Position numbers and translations under genes: made by a program
Virus record (IMG/VR): IMGVR_UViG_3300037502_001762
Span: 1 to 37,469 of that record
Origin: a virus
DNA: 37,469 nt
Reading direction: 5' to 3' (one strand)
Shown: piece by piece, positions 29,394 to 36,614 of the stretch
How the letters are laid out: every line of letters starts with the position of its first letter
How positions within the stretch are numbered: the stretch's first letter is position 1
The notes under the pieces: model-generated
The model's input: only the letters and a program-made list of their open reading frames with translations
What the model was told of the DNA's origin: nothing
The model's database searches: none

Positions 29394-29716
29394 GGTTCAA
29401 TGTCCTTCCGTTGGCTTGCGAGAAAGAGTTCATGCCCCTTGCTGATCAGGTAGACGACGCTGCCTCGGGGCACTTGGCAGGCTGCTGCGACGTCGTTTAA
29501 TGAGAGGCCACGGTCCCGGAGGTCGTAGGCCTTGCGTGCCAGATCTGGCGTATGGCGCTGCTCGGTGACCTCGGGCTCATCCTGCATCACCGGGTCTGGC
29601 GTGCCGTCTTCCTTGAATGCCATGTTCTTGGGATACGATAGCCAGCCGCGCTGCACGCCTATTTTAACAAGGTGCGGTGCCTCCATCAATAGTTTGGTTG
29701 TGTTTGTTACTGTCAT
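29390..29716 (-). CDS. Small helix-turn-helix protein
   Basis: This 108-aa protein has a C-terminal helix-turn-helix at about residues 70-94 (GLSLNDVAAACQVPRGSVVY). The N-terminal half is unlike any domain I recognise (APHLVKIGVQRGWLSYPKNM). The HTH is of the type found in resolvase-like or terminase-small-subunit-like proteins, so it could be a regulator or an additional DNA-packaging factor. It overlaps the zinc-ribbon gene stop (ATGA) and the glycosyltransferase start (ATGA), so it is coupled to both. Confidence 0.65.
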   Translation of the reverse strand: MTVTNTTKLLMEAPHLVKIGVQRGWLSYPKNMAFKEDGTPDPVMQDEPEVTEQRHTPDLARKAYDLRDRGLSLNDVAAACQVPRGSVVYLISKGHELFLASQRKDIEP

Positions 29717-30120
29717 AACAATGATATGTCTAATGGTGTTGCGGGCAAGTGTTGCCTCCCCTTGCCGCTTCTATCTCCTATAAGCTGAAAAATGCGTTGC
29801 CTATGTTCCTTGCCACTGATGCCGGGGTGGATTACGCAACCAAACCTTCCGTCTGCCTGGATGACAAGGTGGTTGCGCTGCTTATCACCACCTACCTCGG
29901 CACAGGCTGGGCACTGCCCGACCATTTTCTGGCCAATTTTGCGCAGGCCTGCCACGGTCAAGCGGTGTCTAGCGTTTTGGACGGGAGGGACGGCATTTCC
30001 CAACTCCATTCCTACCTTGGAGCACCTTATACCCTCTTTTACACTCCATGCACCGAGTTGAGAAGTGCCGTCCCCCGTCCCAAACGCTTGACTACGCTTG
30101 ACCAATCCAGTGTTTTTCAT
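29713..30120 (-). CDS. Primase-type zinc-ribbon protein
   Basis: This 135-aa frame starts at ATG 30120 overlapping the primase-helicase stop (ATGA). The convincing part is residues 50-118: CPAC (C70, C73), a short basic loop, a strand (NHLVIQADGRFGC, C95), then CVIHPG (H98) and a basic helix (EHRQRIFQLIG). This C-x2-C-x21-C-x2-H order is like the CHC2-type zinc-binding domain of DNA primases. The first ~37 residues are translated from a 148-bp palindrome and look non-protein-like, so ATG 30009 (98 aa) is an alternative start. Placed after the prim-pol/helicase gene, it may supply template recognition to it. Confidence 0.7.
   Translation of the reverse strand: MKNTGLVKRSQAFGTGDGTSQLGAWSVKEGIRCSKVGMELGNAVPPVQNARHRLTVAGLRKIGQKMVGQCPACAEVGGDKQRNHLVIQADGRFGCVIHPGISGKEHRQRIFQLIGDRSGKGRQHLPATPLDISLL
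29956..30103. repeat. 148-bp imperfect palindrome (possible origin or element)
   Basis: The left arm begins GGTCAAGCGGTGTCTAGCG and the right arm ends in its near complement, CGCTTGACTACGCTTGACC. Pairing continues inward through GGACGGGAGGGACGGCA against TGCCGTCCCCCGTCC and through CCCAACTCC against GAGTTGAGA, leaving a centre of about 30 bases. The octamer GTCAAGCG (or its complement) appears three times. It spans the start region of the zinc-ribbon gene inside the replication module. Confidence 0.8.
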
Positions 30121-32087
30121 GCGGTCAAGGTTACTTTCATGTAGCCTCGGGACTGTTGTTGCTGACCGTCGCTACGGTGAATGTGGTTCGACGGGATGGC
30201 CTGGTGTATCTCCAGCATGAGTTCAGCAGCACGCTTCTGGAAACGCTTCTCCGGTTCAGGCCCCCATTCCTTGTTGTTACACATCGTCATATAGGCACTG
30301 TATAGCTCCTCAGTAGTGATACAATCCGACGACATACTGCTGCCTCTGACATGATTGACGATAAAGTATCTAACACTATCGCTCTCGCTCAACAAGTTAT
30401 CAATCATGCCGCGCTGCCTCTCGGTCACCGGGAACGGCCTTCCGGCCTGCATGACCCGGCACAGATCCTCCGCACCCTGCAGGAACCAGTTCAATATACC
30501 ACTACCTTCACGCTCTATCATCACATCGTGATAATTGGGAATCACCTTCTCAGGCTTGGGCTGGCTGAAGTCGAGCAGCAGCAACCGCCTCGACCACGCA
30601 CCCAGGTCGCCCTGCACATTGACCTTCAGCCGACTATTCGCAGTCACGATGACGTTCCAGTCGCCCACCACTGCCTTTGCCCCTGACTTCCCCTTGAACT
30701 CCACGCTCAGCCTATCGCCGCCGGTCAGTGCCTTGAGCTGCTGGCTCTCCTCGCAGGACAGGAAGTCCGGCGGCACGTCGCTGCCGATCAGTAACGTCCT
30801 ATCGTGGAAGTTGGCCAGCTCGAACCGACTCCCCAGGTGCGCGGTCCTGAGCTCGCTGCAGTTCTCATCACCGACCAACCGCCGCACAAGCCCGGCCACG
30901 GTGCTCTTCCCGCCGCCGCCCGTGCCTGTCAGCAGCAGGATCACCTGGGGCCTGTTCCTCTGAAGCAGCGCAAGTCCGCCCCAACGCTGCAGCAGCATCT
31001 GGTCATCCTGCTCGGGCAGCGCATGATCCAGGAATGCCTGCCACATCGGGCTCTGCGCACCCTGCACGTAGCGTACCGGGGTCTGGTTCCTGCTCATCCA
31101 CTCCGGGCCAAACCCGTGCATCTCATACGGCGCAGCACGCAGGTCCACCATAACATTGGAGCAGTGCACCACGCTGTCCGGCCTGGAGAACGGATTGCGC
31201 TCGACCTGCAGCCTTCCGATCAGATCCACCACCTGATCGGCGAAACTCGCTGTGAGCCTCGTCAGCAGCGCCGGCAGCCGCGGGTCCTCCGTAGACGCCA
31301 CCTGATCCAACAGAACGCGCCTGGCGGTCTCCAGGGCCTTCTGCGCCATCTCCTCGCGGCTCATGCTCATCCAGATCCCGCGCTCCCCATGATACCAGTA
31401 GTGCATCCCGCTGACTGCATCGAAGAGGAATCGCTCCTTGTGCGCCATGTAGGCCGCGAAGAACGGTGCCTGCAGATTGCCGGTGCCGCTCCGGCCAAAG
31501 GTCCACGGCACGCCATGCTGCCGGATCAACTGCGCGATCTCATCCCGGCTGCCCGGCGCCGGCCAGCCCTCGGGCCACCGGATCTGGCTGAACTCCAGCG
31601 CCACCGGCGGCCTGTCCACCAGCACGCTGTACTCGCACCCGCTCGGATGCAGTCCCTTGACCGTGCTCAGGTTCCCCGTGCTCCTCCACTCATACAGCGG
31701 CTTGCCCAGCAACCGATCTCCCACCTGCACCATCTCGGTCGTGCTGCGCTCCGCGCACGGCCCCGGGTACTTCCCGGTTACCCTGACCCCGATCTGCGCC
31801 CCGCGTTTGCCCTTCCACCTCGCCGACCCATGCAGCACCGGGTTCACCTTCAGGAACGCCTCCAAACTCCCCTCATCATCGAAATCAATAGCACACAGCC
31901 CCCCGGAAAACTCCCCCAGCCTCACAGCCACGTTCCCGTGCTCGAGCATGACCCGGTAAATGTCCCTCTTCGTACTCTCCAAGGTCTCCTGGGTGTACTT
32001 GACCATCGGAATCTTGGTGCCCGGGCTCTGCGGCACCAGGAACAGCGGCGTGCCCAGCCAGCCCTCGATCTCTTGCGTCGTCATCAT
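30117..32087 (-). CDS. Prim-pol / SF3 helicase-type primase-helicase
   Basis: This 656-aa replication protein joins a primase-polymerase domain with an SF3-type helicase. Residues 1-180 form the prim-pol part: CAIDFDDEGS places the metal-binding acids at D68/D70/D71, and GLHPSGCEY near 145-153 is the later histidine motif. A linker follows. Residues 330-560 form the ATPase with Walker A GTGGGGKST at 388-396 and a downstream FHDRTLLIGSDVPP segment. The C-terminus is a small basic winged-helix-like region. It should unwind the fork and lay primers. The start overlaps the PIF1-like helicase stop (ATGATG; the second ATG is also possible). Confidence 0.87.
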   Translation of the reverse strand: MMTTQEIEGWLGTPLFLVPQSPGTKIPMVKYTQETLESTKRDIYRVMLEHGNVAVRLGEFSGGLCAIDFDDEGSLEAFLKVNPVLHGSARWKGKRGAQIGVRVTGKYPGPCAERSTTEMVQVGDRLLGKPLYEWRSTGNLSTVKGLHPSGCEYSVLVDRPPVALEFSQIRWPEGWPAPGSRDEIAQLIRQHGVPWTFGRSGTGNLQAPFFAAYMAHKERFLFDAVSGMHYWYHGERGIWMSMSREEMAQKALETARRVLLDQVASTEDPRLPALLTRLTASFADQVVDLIGRLQVERNPFSRPDSVVHCSNVMVDLRAAPYEMHGFGPEWMSRNQTPVRYVQGAQSPMWQAFLDHALPEQDDQMLLQRWGGLALLQRNRPQVILLLTGTGGGGKSTVAGLVRRLVGDENCSELRTAHLGSRFELANFHDRTLLIGSDVPPDFLSCEESQQLKALTGGDRLSVEFKGKSGAKAVVGDWNVIVTANSRLKVNVQGDLGAWSRRLLLLDFSQPKPEKVIPNYHDVMIEREGSGILNWFLQGAEDLCRVMQAGRPFPVTERQRGMIDNLLSESDSVRYFIVNHVRGSSMSSDCITTEELYSAYMTMCNNKEWGPEPEKRFQKRAAELMLEIHQAIPSNHIHRSDGQQQQSRGYMKVTLTA

Positions 32088-33352
32088 ACCTCTTCGCGCC
32101 TTTCAAACCGCAACGCCTCCTCGCTGATAAACCAGCCCTTGGGCCACTCGGTCAGGTAGATCCCGCCCAGCGTCCGCACTCGGCTCAGGGCCACATAGGC
32201 CTGCCCGGGCTCCCGGGCGGCCCTGATATCAATCCTGGCAGCGTCGAGCGTCAGCCCCTGCGCCCGGTGTATCGTCATGGCATAGGCCAATCGGAGCGGG
32301 TATTGTTGGACGGTCACGCCCAGCGATTCAAAGAACCATTTGCGCCGGCCCAATGAAATCTTCTCGCCGCGGCTCTCGACCACGATGTCGCTGCCCCGGA
32401 ACTCAATCACCCGGCCCACCTGGCCATTGTAAAAGCCCTGCTCCGCATCATTCGCGGTGAACATCACGGCAGCCCCGGGCTTCAACTGCAGCACCCGCGG
32501 CGTGCTCATGTTCTTGGTGGCGAACTCCACGGCCTGGTCAACGCCCTGAACCTCCGCATCGAACACGGCAATCGGGCCATCAATGCTGCCCAACCTGTAG
32601 TTGTTCCACTTGTCCACCTGCACGTTGTGCGTCATCAGCCGGGTGATGTGCTCGGGCGGGTTCATCCTCAGCGCACTGCGCAGCAACTGGTTGTCCCGCG
32701 GCTTCATCCGGCCCACTCGGAACCCGCTCAGCATCTCGATGAACGGCACATCGTTCTGCCGCCGGACCTTCTCGAGCTTGATCGTCTTGAAGTCGGCCTC
32801 CTCCCAAGCCTTGCTGCAGAAAGCCCAGTCGTAGGGCTTGCTCTGATCGGTCCTGACCGGAGGCAACTGCAGGAAGTCGCCCAGAAAAATCACCTGTAAC
32901 CCACCGAAAGGCCGGCTGTCTTCTCTGATCCGCTTGACCCAATAGTTCAGGAAGTCCAGGTGCCGGCCTGCCATCATGCTGATCTCATCGACCACCAGCA
33001 CCTCGGTGCCCCGCACCCGCTTGCGGGCGCCGTGAATCGAAGGCTGCTCCTCCAACCGCTCGGCAGCCTGCAGGAAGTCCTCGCCGTCCTGCGGCCCCAA
33101 CTGCATCCCGCACCACCTATGCACGGTGGTTCCGCCCACATTCAGCGCGGCAATGCCTGTCGGGGCCGTGATGGCCACATCCCGGACTCCTTCCACCCTG
33201 CTCAGGAACTCCCGCAGCAGCGTGGACTTGCCGGTGCCCGCCTGCCCTGTGAGGAAGACGTTTCCAAAGGATTTTGCCCAGACCATGAAGCGGTCCTCGG
33301 GCGTCGGATCGAAGTCGTCCTCGATCACATGGACAGACGGGCTCGTAATCAT
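32084..33352 (-). CDS. PIF1/RecD-like SF1 helicase
   Basis: This 422-aa protein is an ATP-driven 5'-3' DNA helicase by family. Walker A is GQAGTGKST (36-44), Walker B VLVVDEISMM with D122/E123, and motif III GDFLQLPPV (158-166). The C-terminal part has TIHRAQGLTLDA (360-371) and YVALSRVR (386-393), the late motifs of PIF1/RecD-type helicases. The short length fits phage Dda/PIF1-like enzymes. It begins four bases after the exonuclease stop and is coupled to the primase-helicase by an ATGA overlap. It may restart forks or clear proteins from DNA. Confidence 0.9.
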   Translation of the reverse strand: MITSPSVHVIEDDFDPTPEDRFMVWAKSFGNVFLTGQAGTGKSTLLREFLSRVEGVRDVAITAPTGIAALNVGGTTVHRWCGMQLGPQDGEDFLQAAERLEEQPSIHGARKRVRGTEVLVVDEISMMAGRHLDFLNYWVKRIREDSRPFGGLQVIFLGDFLQLPPVRTDQSKPYDWAFCSKAWEEADFKTIKLEKVRRQNDVPFIEMLSGFRVGRMKPRDNQLLRSALRMNPPEHITRLMTHNVQVDKWNNYRLGSIDGPIAVFDAEVQGVDQAVEFATKNMSTPRVLQLKPGAAVMFTANDAEQGFYNGQVGRVIEFRGSDIVVESRGEKISLGRRKWFFESLGVTVQQYPLRLAYAMTIHRAQGLTLDAARIDIRAAREPGQAYVALSRVRTLGGIYLTEWPKGWFISEEALRFERREEV

Positions 33353-33356
33353 CGGA

Positions 33357-34019
33357 TCAGTAGGTCGGGATAAGGATGTCGGAGACCTTCTGCGTGAGTT
33401 CCACGTCGCGCAGGCAGTAGGCAATAGCAGCCTCGCGGTCGGTCTTGAACAGCTCGTGGAAGTGCGCCCCGTTGCCGGCCTTGTCGCCCAGCCCGAGGTG
33501 CCTGGAGATCGCGGCCAAACTACCATGCGCCCGGCTGTCCCCGAGCTGCCACACCTCGCGCAGATCAACGATCAGGTCGGTCCAATACCTGCCATTGCGC
33601 ATCCAGTAGGGCACGGTTAGCCGGTGTTTCCAGCTCCGCTTGAACAGGAAGGGCAGGTCGAACGGCTTGACGTTGAACCCGATCAACTGCGGCTTGCGCT
33701 CGAAGCTGTCGAGCAGAGACCAGAACTGCAGCAGCATTGCTTTCTCGCCATCCGCATCGGCACAGAGCACCGCGGGCTGCTCGTGCTCGATACGGTAACC
33801 GATGGCCAGAACCTGGCCACTCAAGGCATCCAGGGCTGCGTTCTTGATGTAGTCGCTGGCGTGGTTCTCCTCGGCTGTCCTGATCTTCTCAGCGATCAGG
33901 TCCGGGTTCTTGATGTTGCCCAGCTTGACCTGGCTCGGGTCAAACGGTGGGATGACCAACTCCCCAAATGGAAGCGGTCCAGTCTCGATGTCGAAGTAAA
34001 TACGTGGGTTTGCTGGCAT
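33357..34019 (-). CDS. DEDDy 3'-5' exonuclease (DnaQ/PolB-exo-like)
   Basis: This 220-aa protein has the RNase H-like exonuclease motifs. Exo I is YFDIETG (D10, E12), exo II GFNVKPFDLPFL (D121), and exo III YCLRD (Y201, D205), making it a DEDDy enzyme. There is no attached polymerase domain, so it is a stand-alone proofreading or nucleotide-recycling nuclease, as in phages that use a host or separate polymerase. It is followed by the helicase and preceded by a 96-base gap after the HTH gene. Confidence 0.9.
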   Translation of the reverse strand: MPANPRIYFDIETGPLPFGELVIPPFDPSQVKLGNIKNPDLIAEKIRTAEENHASDYIKNAALDALSGQVLAIGYRIEHEQPAVLCADADGEKAMLLQFWSLLDSFERKPQLIGFNVKPFDLPFLFKRSWKHRLTVPYWMRNGRYWTDLIVDLREVWQLGDSRAHGSLAAISRHLGLGDKAGNGAHFHELFKTDREAAIAYCLRDVELTQKVSDILIPTY

Positions 34020-34115
34020 AAAAATGTGTTGTTGATGTGCGTTTGTCGGCGGATGCGCACCCCCCGCGTGCTTGTCCCTGAGTCCCCCAGCAGCAACGGG
34101 CTGCCGGGAAAGTTG
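34020..34115. other. 96-base gap with a hairpin
   Basis: On the minus strand CCCGGCAGC, five bases, then GCTGCTGGGG (34085-34108) can form nine base pairs with one bulge. There is no U-run after it, so it is not a classic terminator; it could slow transcription between the regulator gene and the replication genes. No gene fits here. Confidence 0.35.
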
Positions 34116-34520
34116 TCAGATGATGGGCTTACCGCAGTGCGGGCACAGCTTGGGTTGCTTGGGTCGTTTCAGGAGCACCGGCACTCCCAGCCATTCGCAG
34201 ATCTCGCCGTAGGACTTCCACCCAAAGCCTGTGACGGCATTGGGATGCAGGTGCCCCGACGTGTAGAGGCTCAAGGCCTCGTCTTTGTCCTTCACCGCCA
34301 TGCGGTCCAGGATGTTGAAGGTGCGCGTGCTGAAGGGCCAGCCCCACTGCGCCTGGATCTCGGACCTGGTCTTTGCCGCCCGCGCAATCTGGCTGATGCG
34401 CTGCTTGGTCAGTCCCAAGATCTCGCCGATCTCCACGATGGACTTGCCCTCGGCCTTCATCTGCATGACCTCCGGGATGAGGTGGGCCACCTTGGTGTAC
34501 TTCTTCTTTGGAGTGCTCAT
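34116..34520 (-). CDS. HTH regulator with an RNA polymerase alpha-CTD-like segment
   Basis: This 134-aa protein has a helix-turn-helix at residues 26-50 (KSIVEIGEILGLTKQRISQI), of the sigma-70 region 4/Trp-repressor sort. Residues 62-115 (STRTFNILDRMAV, then TGFGWKSYGEICEWLGVP) match the helix-hairpin-helix pattern of the RNA polymerase alpha C-terminal domain (RTxNxL, then LGxKSLxEIxxxL). The C-terminus ends CPHCGKPII, one CxxC knuckle. I infer a DNA-binding regulator that may act through or mimic host RNA polymerase. ATG 34520 lies one base after the SSB-like stop; an upstream ATG at 34538 would overlap it. Alpha-CTD similarity is a pattern match, not tested. Confidence 0.65.
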   Translation of the reverse strand: MSTPKKKYTKVAHLIPEVMQMKAEGKSIVEIGEILGLTKQRISQIARAAKTRSEIQAQWGWPFSTRTFNILDRMAVKDKDEALSLYTSGHLHPNAVTGFGWKSYGEICEWLGVPVLLKRPKQPKLCPHCGKPII

Positions 34521-34521
34521 G

Positions 34522-35301
34522 TCAGTAGGGGATGTCATCCTGCTCCAACTTGACTTGAGCCTCCTCGTCGGCCTTGAACTTGGCCTGATACCAGACCAGC
34601 GCACCGATGAGGCGCTTGTCGTCCGCGGTCTGCTTGACCTCGGCCCGGGCCTTGGGCAGCCAGTGCTCGATCAGGCTCGTGATGCTCTCCTCGGTCAGCT
34701 CCCGGAGCTCGATGCCCTTGTGCTTCCCGACGTGGACCTTGACCTTAGACGGGTCATCCGCCGGTGGCTGCCCGCCGCCTGAGGTCTTGCGGAAGCTCGA
34801 GTCGCCACCAGCCGGTGCCTTGCCCTCGGCGCCATCCTTTGCAGGCCGATCCTGCAAGCGCACCCACAGCCCGCTCGGGGTCAATGCCTCGCCTGCCTTG
34901 TGCGCCATGATCAACTTGATGTTCGCGTAGGTCTTGCTCCCGTCCGCGCTCTGCTCGTGCCCGATGACCAGGCTTGCCGGGCGCCCGATGAGGCTCTCCA
35001 GATCCAGACTCTTGTTCTCCTGGTCGGTCAACTTCCGGCCGAACCAGTCCTTGAGGAACTTGGTTAGCGCCGCCTTCTCATGCAGGCTGGGCACCATGGG
35101 CTTGGTGAACACCACCCAGGGCTGCACCGGATCCCTGCTGTCGTCCTGCAGTTCGATCTCGAACGCGAACTTGAACTTCTGCTTCACGCCGTACTCGGTC
35201 TCGTACTCCTTCAACGGAGTCACGTCCACGCACACCGCCCGTCCCGAAAACTCGGGGCACGGCGCGAAGTCCTTCTTACCGCCTGTTGCACTGATTATCA
35301 T
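34522..35301 (-). CDS. Single-stranded DNA-binding protein-like
   Basis: This 259-aa protein has a beta-rich N-terminal domain, about residues 1-130 (GRAVCVDVTPLKEYE, then KFKFAFEIELQDD, SLVIGHEQSADG). A Gly/Pro/Lys linker follows (150-190), then a helical part (RELTEESITSLIEHWL) and an acidic end reading EQDDIPY. The DDIPY tip resembles the conserved DDIPF tail of bacterial SSB, which binds replication partners. An OB-fold single-strand binder is therefore likely, but the fold itself is inferred. It is at the head of the replication block and five bases after the small-gene train. Confidence 0.7.
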   Translation of the reverse strand: MIISATGGKKDFAPCPEFSGRAVCVDVTPLKEYETEYGVKQKFKFAFEIELQDDSRDPVQPWVVFTKPMVPSLHEKAALTKFLKDWFGRKLTDQENKSLDLESLIGRPASLVIGHEQSADGSKTYANIKLIMAHKAGEALTPSGLWVRLQDRPAKDGAEGKAPAGGDSSFRKTSGGGQPPADDPSKVKVHVGKHKGIELRELTEESITSLIEHWLPKARAEVKQTADDKRLIGALVWYQAKFKADEEAQVKLEQDDIPY

Positions 35302-35306
35302 ACGTC

Positions 35307-35525
35307 TTACTTTGTGTTGTTGTTGTTGTTGTGTTGAATCGAGGCCTGTTTTTCGACCTCCGAAATCTGTTTTGCCATGCGGTCGTACTGCGCCCAGTAG
35401 TCGGGCCAGGTTGCCTTGATCTTCGCCAGGTTCTCCTGGTCGGCCACTAAAGCCGCGGCACCCAGCTTGCGAACGAATGACCCGCCGTATTCCATCATTG
35501 CCTCGATTGTCTTACGGTCGGTCAC
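35307..35525 (-). CDS. Small conserved phage protein with poly-Asn tail
   Basis: This 72-aa protein starts at GTG 35525, overlapping the preceding stop (GTGA). It contains EYGGSFVRKLGAAALVADQE and WPDYWAQYDRMAK, a helical pattern I recall in many phage early regions without a known role. It ends HNNNNNTK, encoded by a run of AAC codons that is a small microsatellite and could slip. It is coupled to the SSB-like gene by a five-base spacer. Confidence 0.65.
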   Translation of the reverse strand: MTDRKTIEAMMEYGGSFVRKLGAAALVADQENLAKIKATWPDYWAQYDRMAKQISEVEKQASIQHNNNNNTK

Positions 35526-35668
35526 TTTGATGCCTTTCGTTTGCGGGTAAAAAAGCTCGTGAACTCAACCTTAACCTTTCGGGCCGCTCGGTATGTTTCA
35601 CCGGCCTGATTCTTGGTCATACAATAGACGCCGGTACCTTCCTGCTGGATTTGCCGAGCCAATTTCAT
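35522..35668 (-). CDS. Very small basic protein (48 aa)
   Basis: The gene starts at ATG 35668 overlapping the upstream stop (ATGA) and ends at TGA 35522. The protein begins MKLARQIQQEGTGVYCMTKN and ends with a Lys/Arg-rich tail (FFTRKRKASK). Charge and length suggest a nucleic-acid-binding or host-interaction peptide, but no family is recognised. Support comes from exact four-base overlaps on both sides. Confidence 0.55.
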   Translation of the reverse strand: MKLARQIQQEGTGVYCMTKNQAGETYRAARKVKVEFTSFFTRKRKASK

Positions 35669-35856
35669 TGGATGATGAAGTCGAAGTTGTTCTGCCAGGT
35701 GTCGCACAGCCTGTTGTAGGTGTCGTTCTTGATGCGCCAGGTGCGAGGGTCCCGGGTGGCGCCGGTGTGTCTGCAGCGGATCCGAACGTCGATGTTCTGA
35801 ATGGCCGTGTTCCGCAGGTGATGGTCGGGCGGCAGTTCGTGAAGTTTGGTGATCAT
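35665..35856 (-). CDS. Small protein of unknown function (63 aa)
   Basis: Start ATG 35856, overlapping the previous stop. It begins MITKLHELPPDHHLRNTAIQ and is His/Arg/Asn-rich with a segment RDPRTWRIKNDTYNRLCDTW. It has no recognisable domain; the composition suggests a compact basic protein. It lies in the train of tiny early genes and is coupled on both sides by ATGA overlaps. Confidence 0.55.
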   Translation of the reverse strand: MITKLHELPPDHHLRNTAIQNIDVRIRCRHTGATRDPRTWRIKNDTYNRLCDTWQNNFDFIIQ

Positions 35857-36068
35857 GGTTTGGTCGCCTTTGCTTGGTCCCAGTCGGCGATGGTCTGAAT
35901 AAGGTCCTGGTACGATTCCGCGGTCCAGTGCCTCTGGGTGCGGTAGTTGTAGACATGGGCAACCAATGCGTTGCCGTAGTCCTCCAGCCGCTTGATCCGT
36001 TCCTTGGCCTCCTCCAATTCCTTCCAAGTCTTGACGGCGTCAATGGTTCTCATTTCTTCGATGGTCAT
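35853..36068 (-). CDS. Mini coiled-coil protein (paralogue of the 36611 gene)
   Basis: This 71-aa protein has an N-terminal heptad helix (AVKTWKELEEAKERIKRLED) followed by YGNALVAHV and a C-terminal part ending DWDQAKATKP. The phrase RIxxLExxGNA and the ending WDxAKxxKP are also in the 98-aa gene at 36611-36907, so the two are paralogues. Start ATG 36068 overlaps the previous stop (ATGA). Small coiled-coil early proteins often bind host targets; nothing here shows which. Confidence 0.6.
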   Translation of the reverse strand: MTIEEMRTIDAVKTWKELEEAKERIKRLEDYGNALVAHVYNYRTQRHWTAESYQDLIQTIADWDQAKATKP

Positions 36069-36289
36069 GGTTTCAGATCCCTGCATTGCTTGATGGCGTC
36101 GTCGATGGCTTTACGCATCATCGGCCATTCCTCTGGGTTGATGCTGACTTTACCATGGCCATCAGCAGATTGACTTACCTCGACGTACTCACCGCCGCCT
36201 TCATCGACGATCTCAATGTCGGTGCATTCCATGGAAAGCATGTGGTCGTCGGTAGGTGACAGCACCCATTTGATCGGTCGCAGTTTCAT
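36065..36289 (-). CDS. Hypothetical 74-aa acidic early protein
   Basis: Start ATG 36289 with GGAGGG just upstream and a four-base overlap with the previous gene. The protein begins MKLRPIKWVLSPTDDHMLSM and has an acidic beta-type segment (TDIEIVDEGGGEYVEVSQ) and a C-terminal helix (PEEWPMMRKAIDDAIKQC). No known domain recognised. It is one of the coupled tiny genes at the right end. Confidence 0.6.
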   Translation of the reverse strand: MKLRPIKWVLSPTDDHMLSMECTDIEIVDEGGGEYVEVSQSADGHGKVSINPEEWPMMRKAIDDAIKQCRDLKP

Positions 36290-36489
36290 CTTCCCTCCAA
36301 CCATTTCTCCAAGTCATGGAGTTCATCCACTTTGGCTTCGAGTTCTTTGATGCGGTCATTGAGACGATTGAGTTCCATCACAATGCCCCGTGGACGTATG
36401 TCGCTCAGGAACTTACCTTCTGGAGTCTTGATGCTAAATCCATTCATTGGAGGAATTCGGAACAACACGATGTGGGTGTAGCGTTTCAC
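36286..36489 (-). CDS. 67-aa coiled-coil early protein
   Basis: Start GTG 36489, overlapping the previous stop (GTGA) with AAGGAGG upstream. The N-terminal part (KRYTHIVLFRIPPMNGF) is a strand-turn segment and the C-terminal half is a heptad helix (LNDRIKELEAKVDELHDLEK). The RIKELE phrase is related to those of its neighbours. A frame beginning further upstream at 36633 is open but overlaps the tiny membrane gene, so the GTG start is preferred. Confidence 0.6.
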   Translation of the reverse strand: MKRYTHIVLFRIPPMNGFSIKTPEGKFLSDIRPRGIVMELNRLNDRIKELEAKVDELHDLEKWLEGR

Positions 36490-36614
36490 CGATTTACCTC
36501 CTTCAGTATGAAGTAAGCCGAACCAGCAATCACAAGTGCAAGCCACAGTTCTGGATGTCGCTTGTGGAATTCCAGTTCTTCTTTCATGTACCCCAACCAT
36601 TCCTTGAATCTCAC
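36486..36614 (-). CDS. 42-aa single-span membrane protein
   Basis: This gene is too short for a 60-codon cut-off but has a complete pattern: GTG 36614 overlapping the upstream stop (GTGA) and TGA 36486 overlapping the next start. The protein begins VRFKEWLGYMKEELEFHKRH and then has one hydrophobic span (ELWLALVIAGSAYFILKEV). The charged N-terminal helix plus a C-terminal anchor suggests a tail-anchored membrane peptide. Function unknown. Confidence 0.55.
   Translation of the reverse strand: MRFKEWLGYMKEELEFHKRHPELWLALVIAGSAYFILKEVNR

Noticed and set aside
30804-32159. 451-codon plus-strand frame over the primase-helicase
   Set aside because: Antisense to a protein with clear Walker and prim-pol motifs; Pro/His/Arg-rich translation.
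34085-34108. Rho-independent terminator between the HTH and exonuclease genes
   Set aside because: The stem is reasonable but no U-tract follows on the minus strand, so it is kept only as a hairpin.
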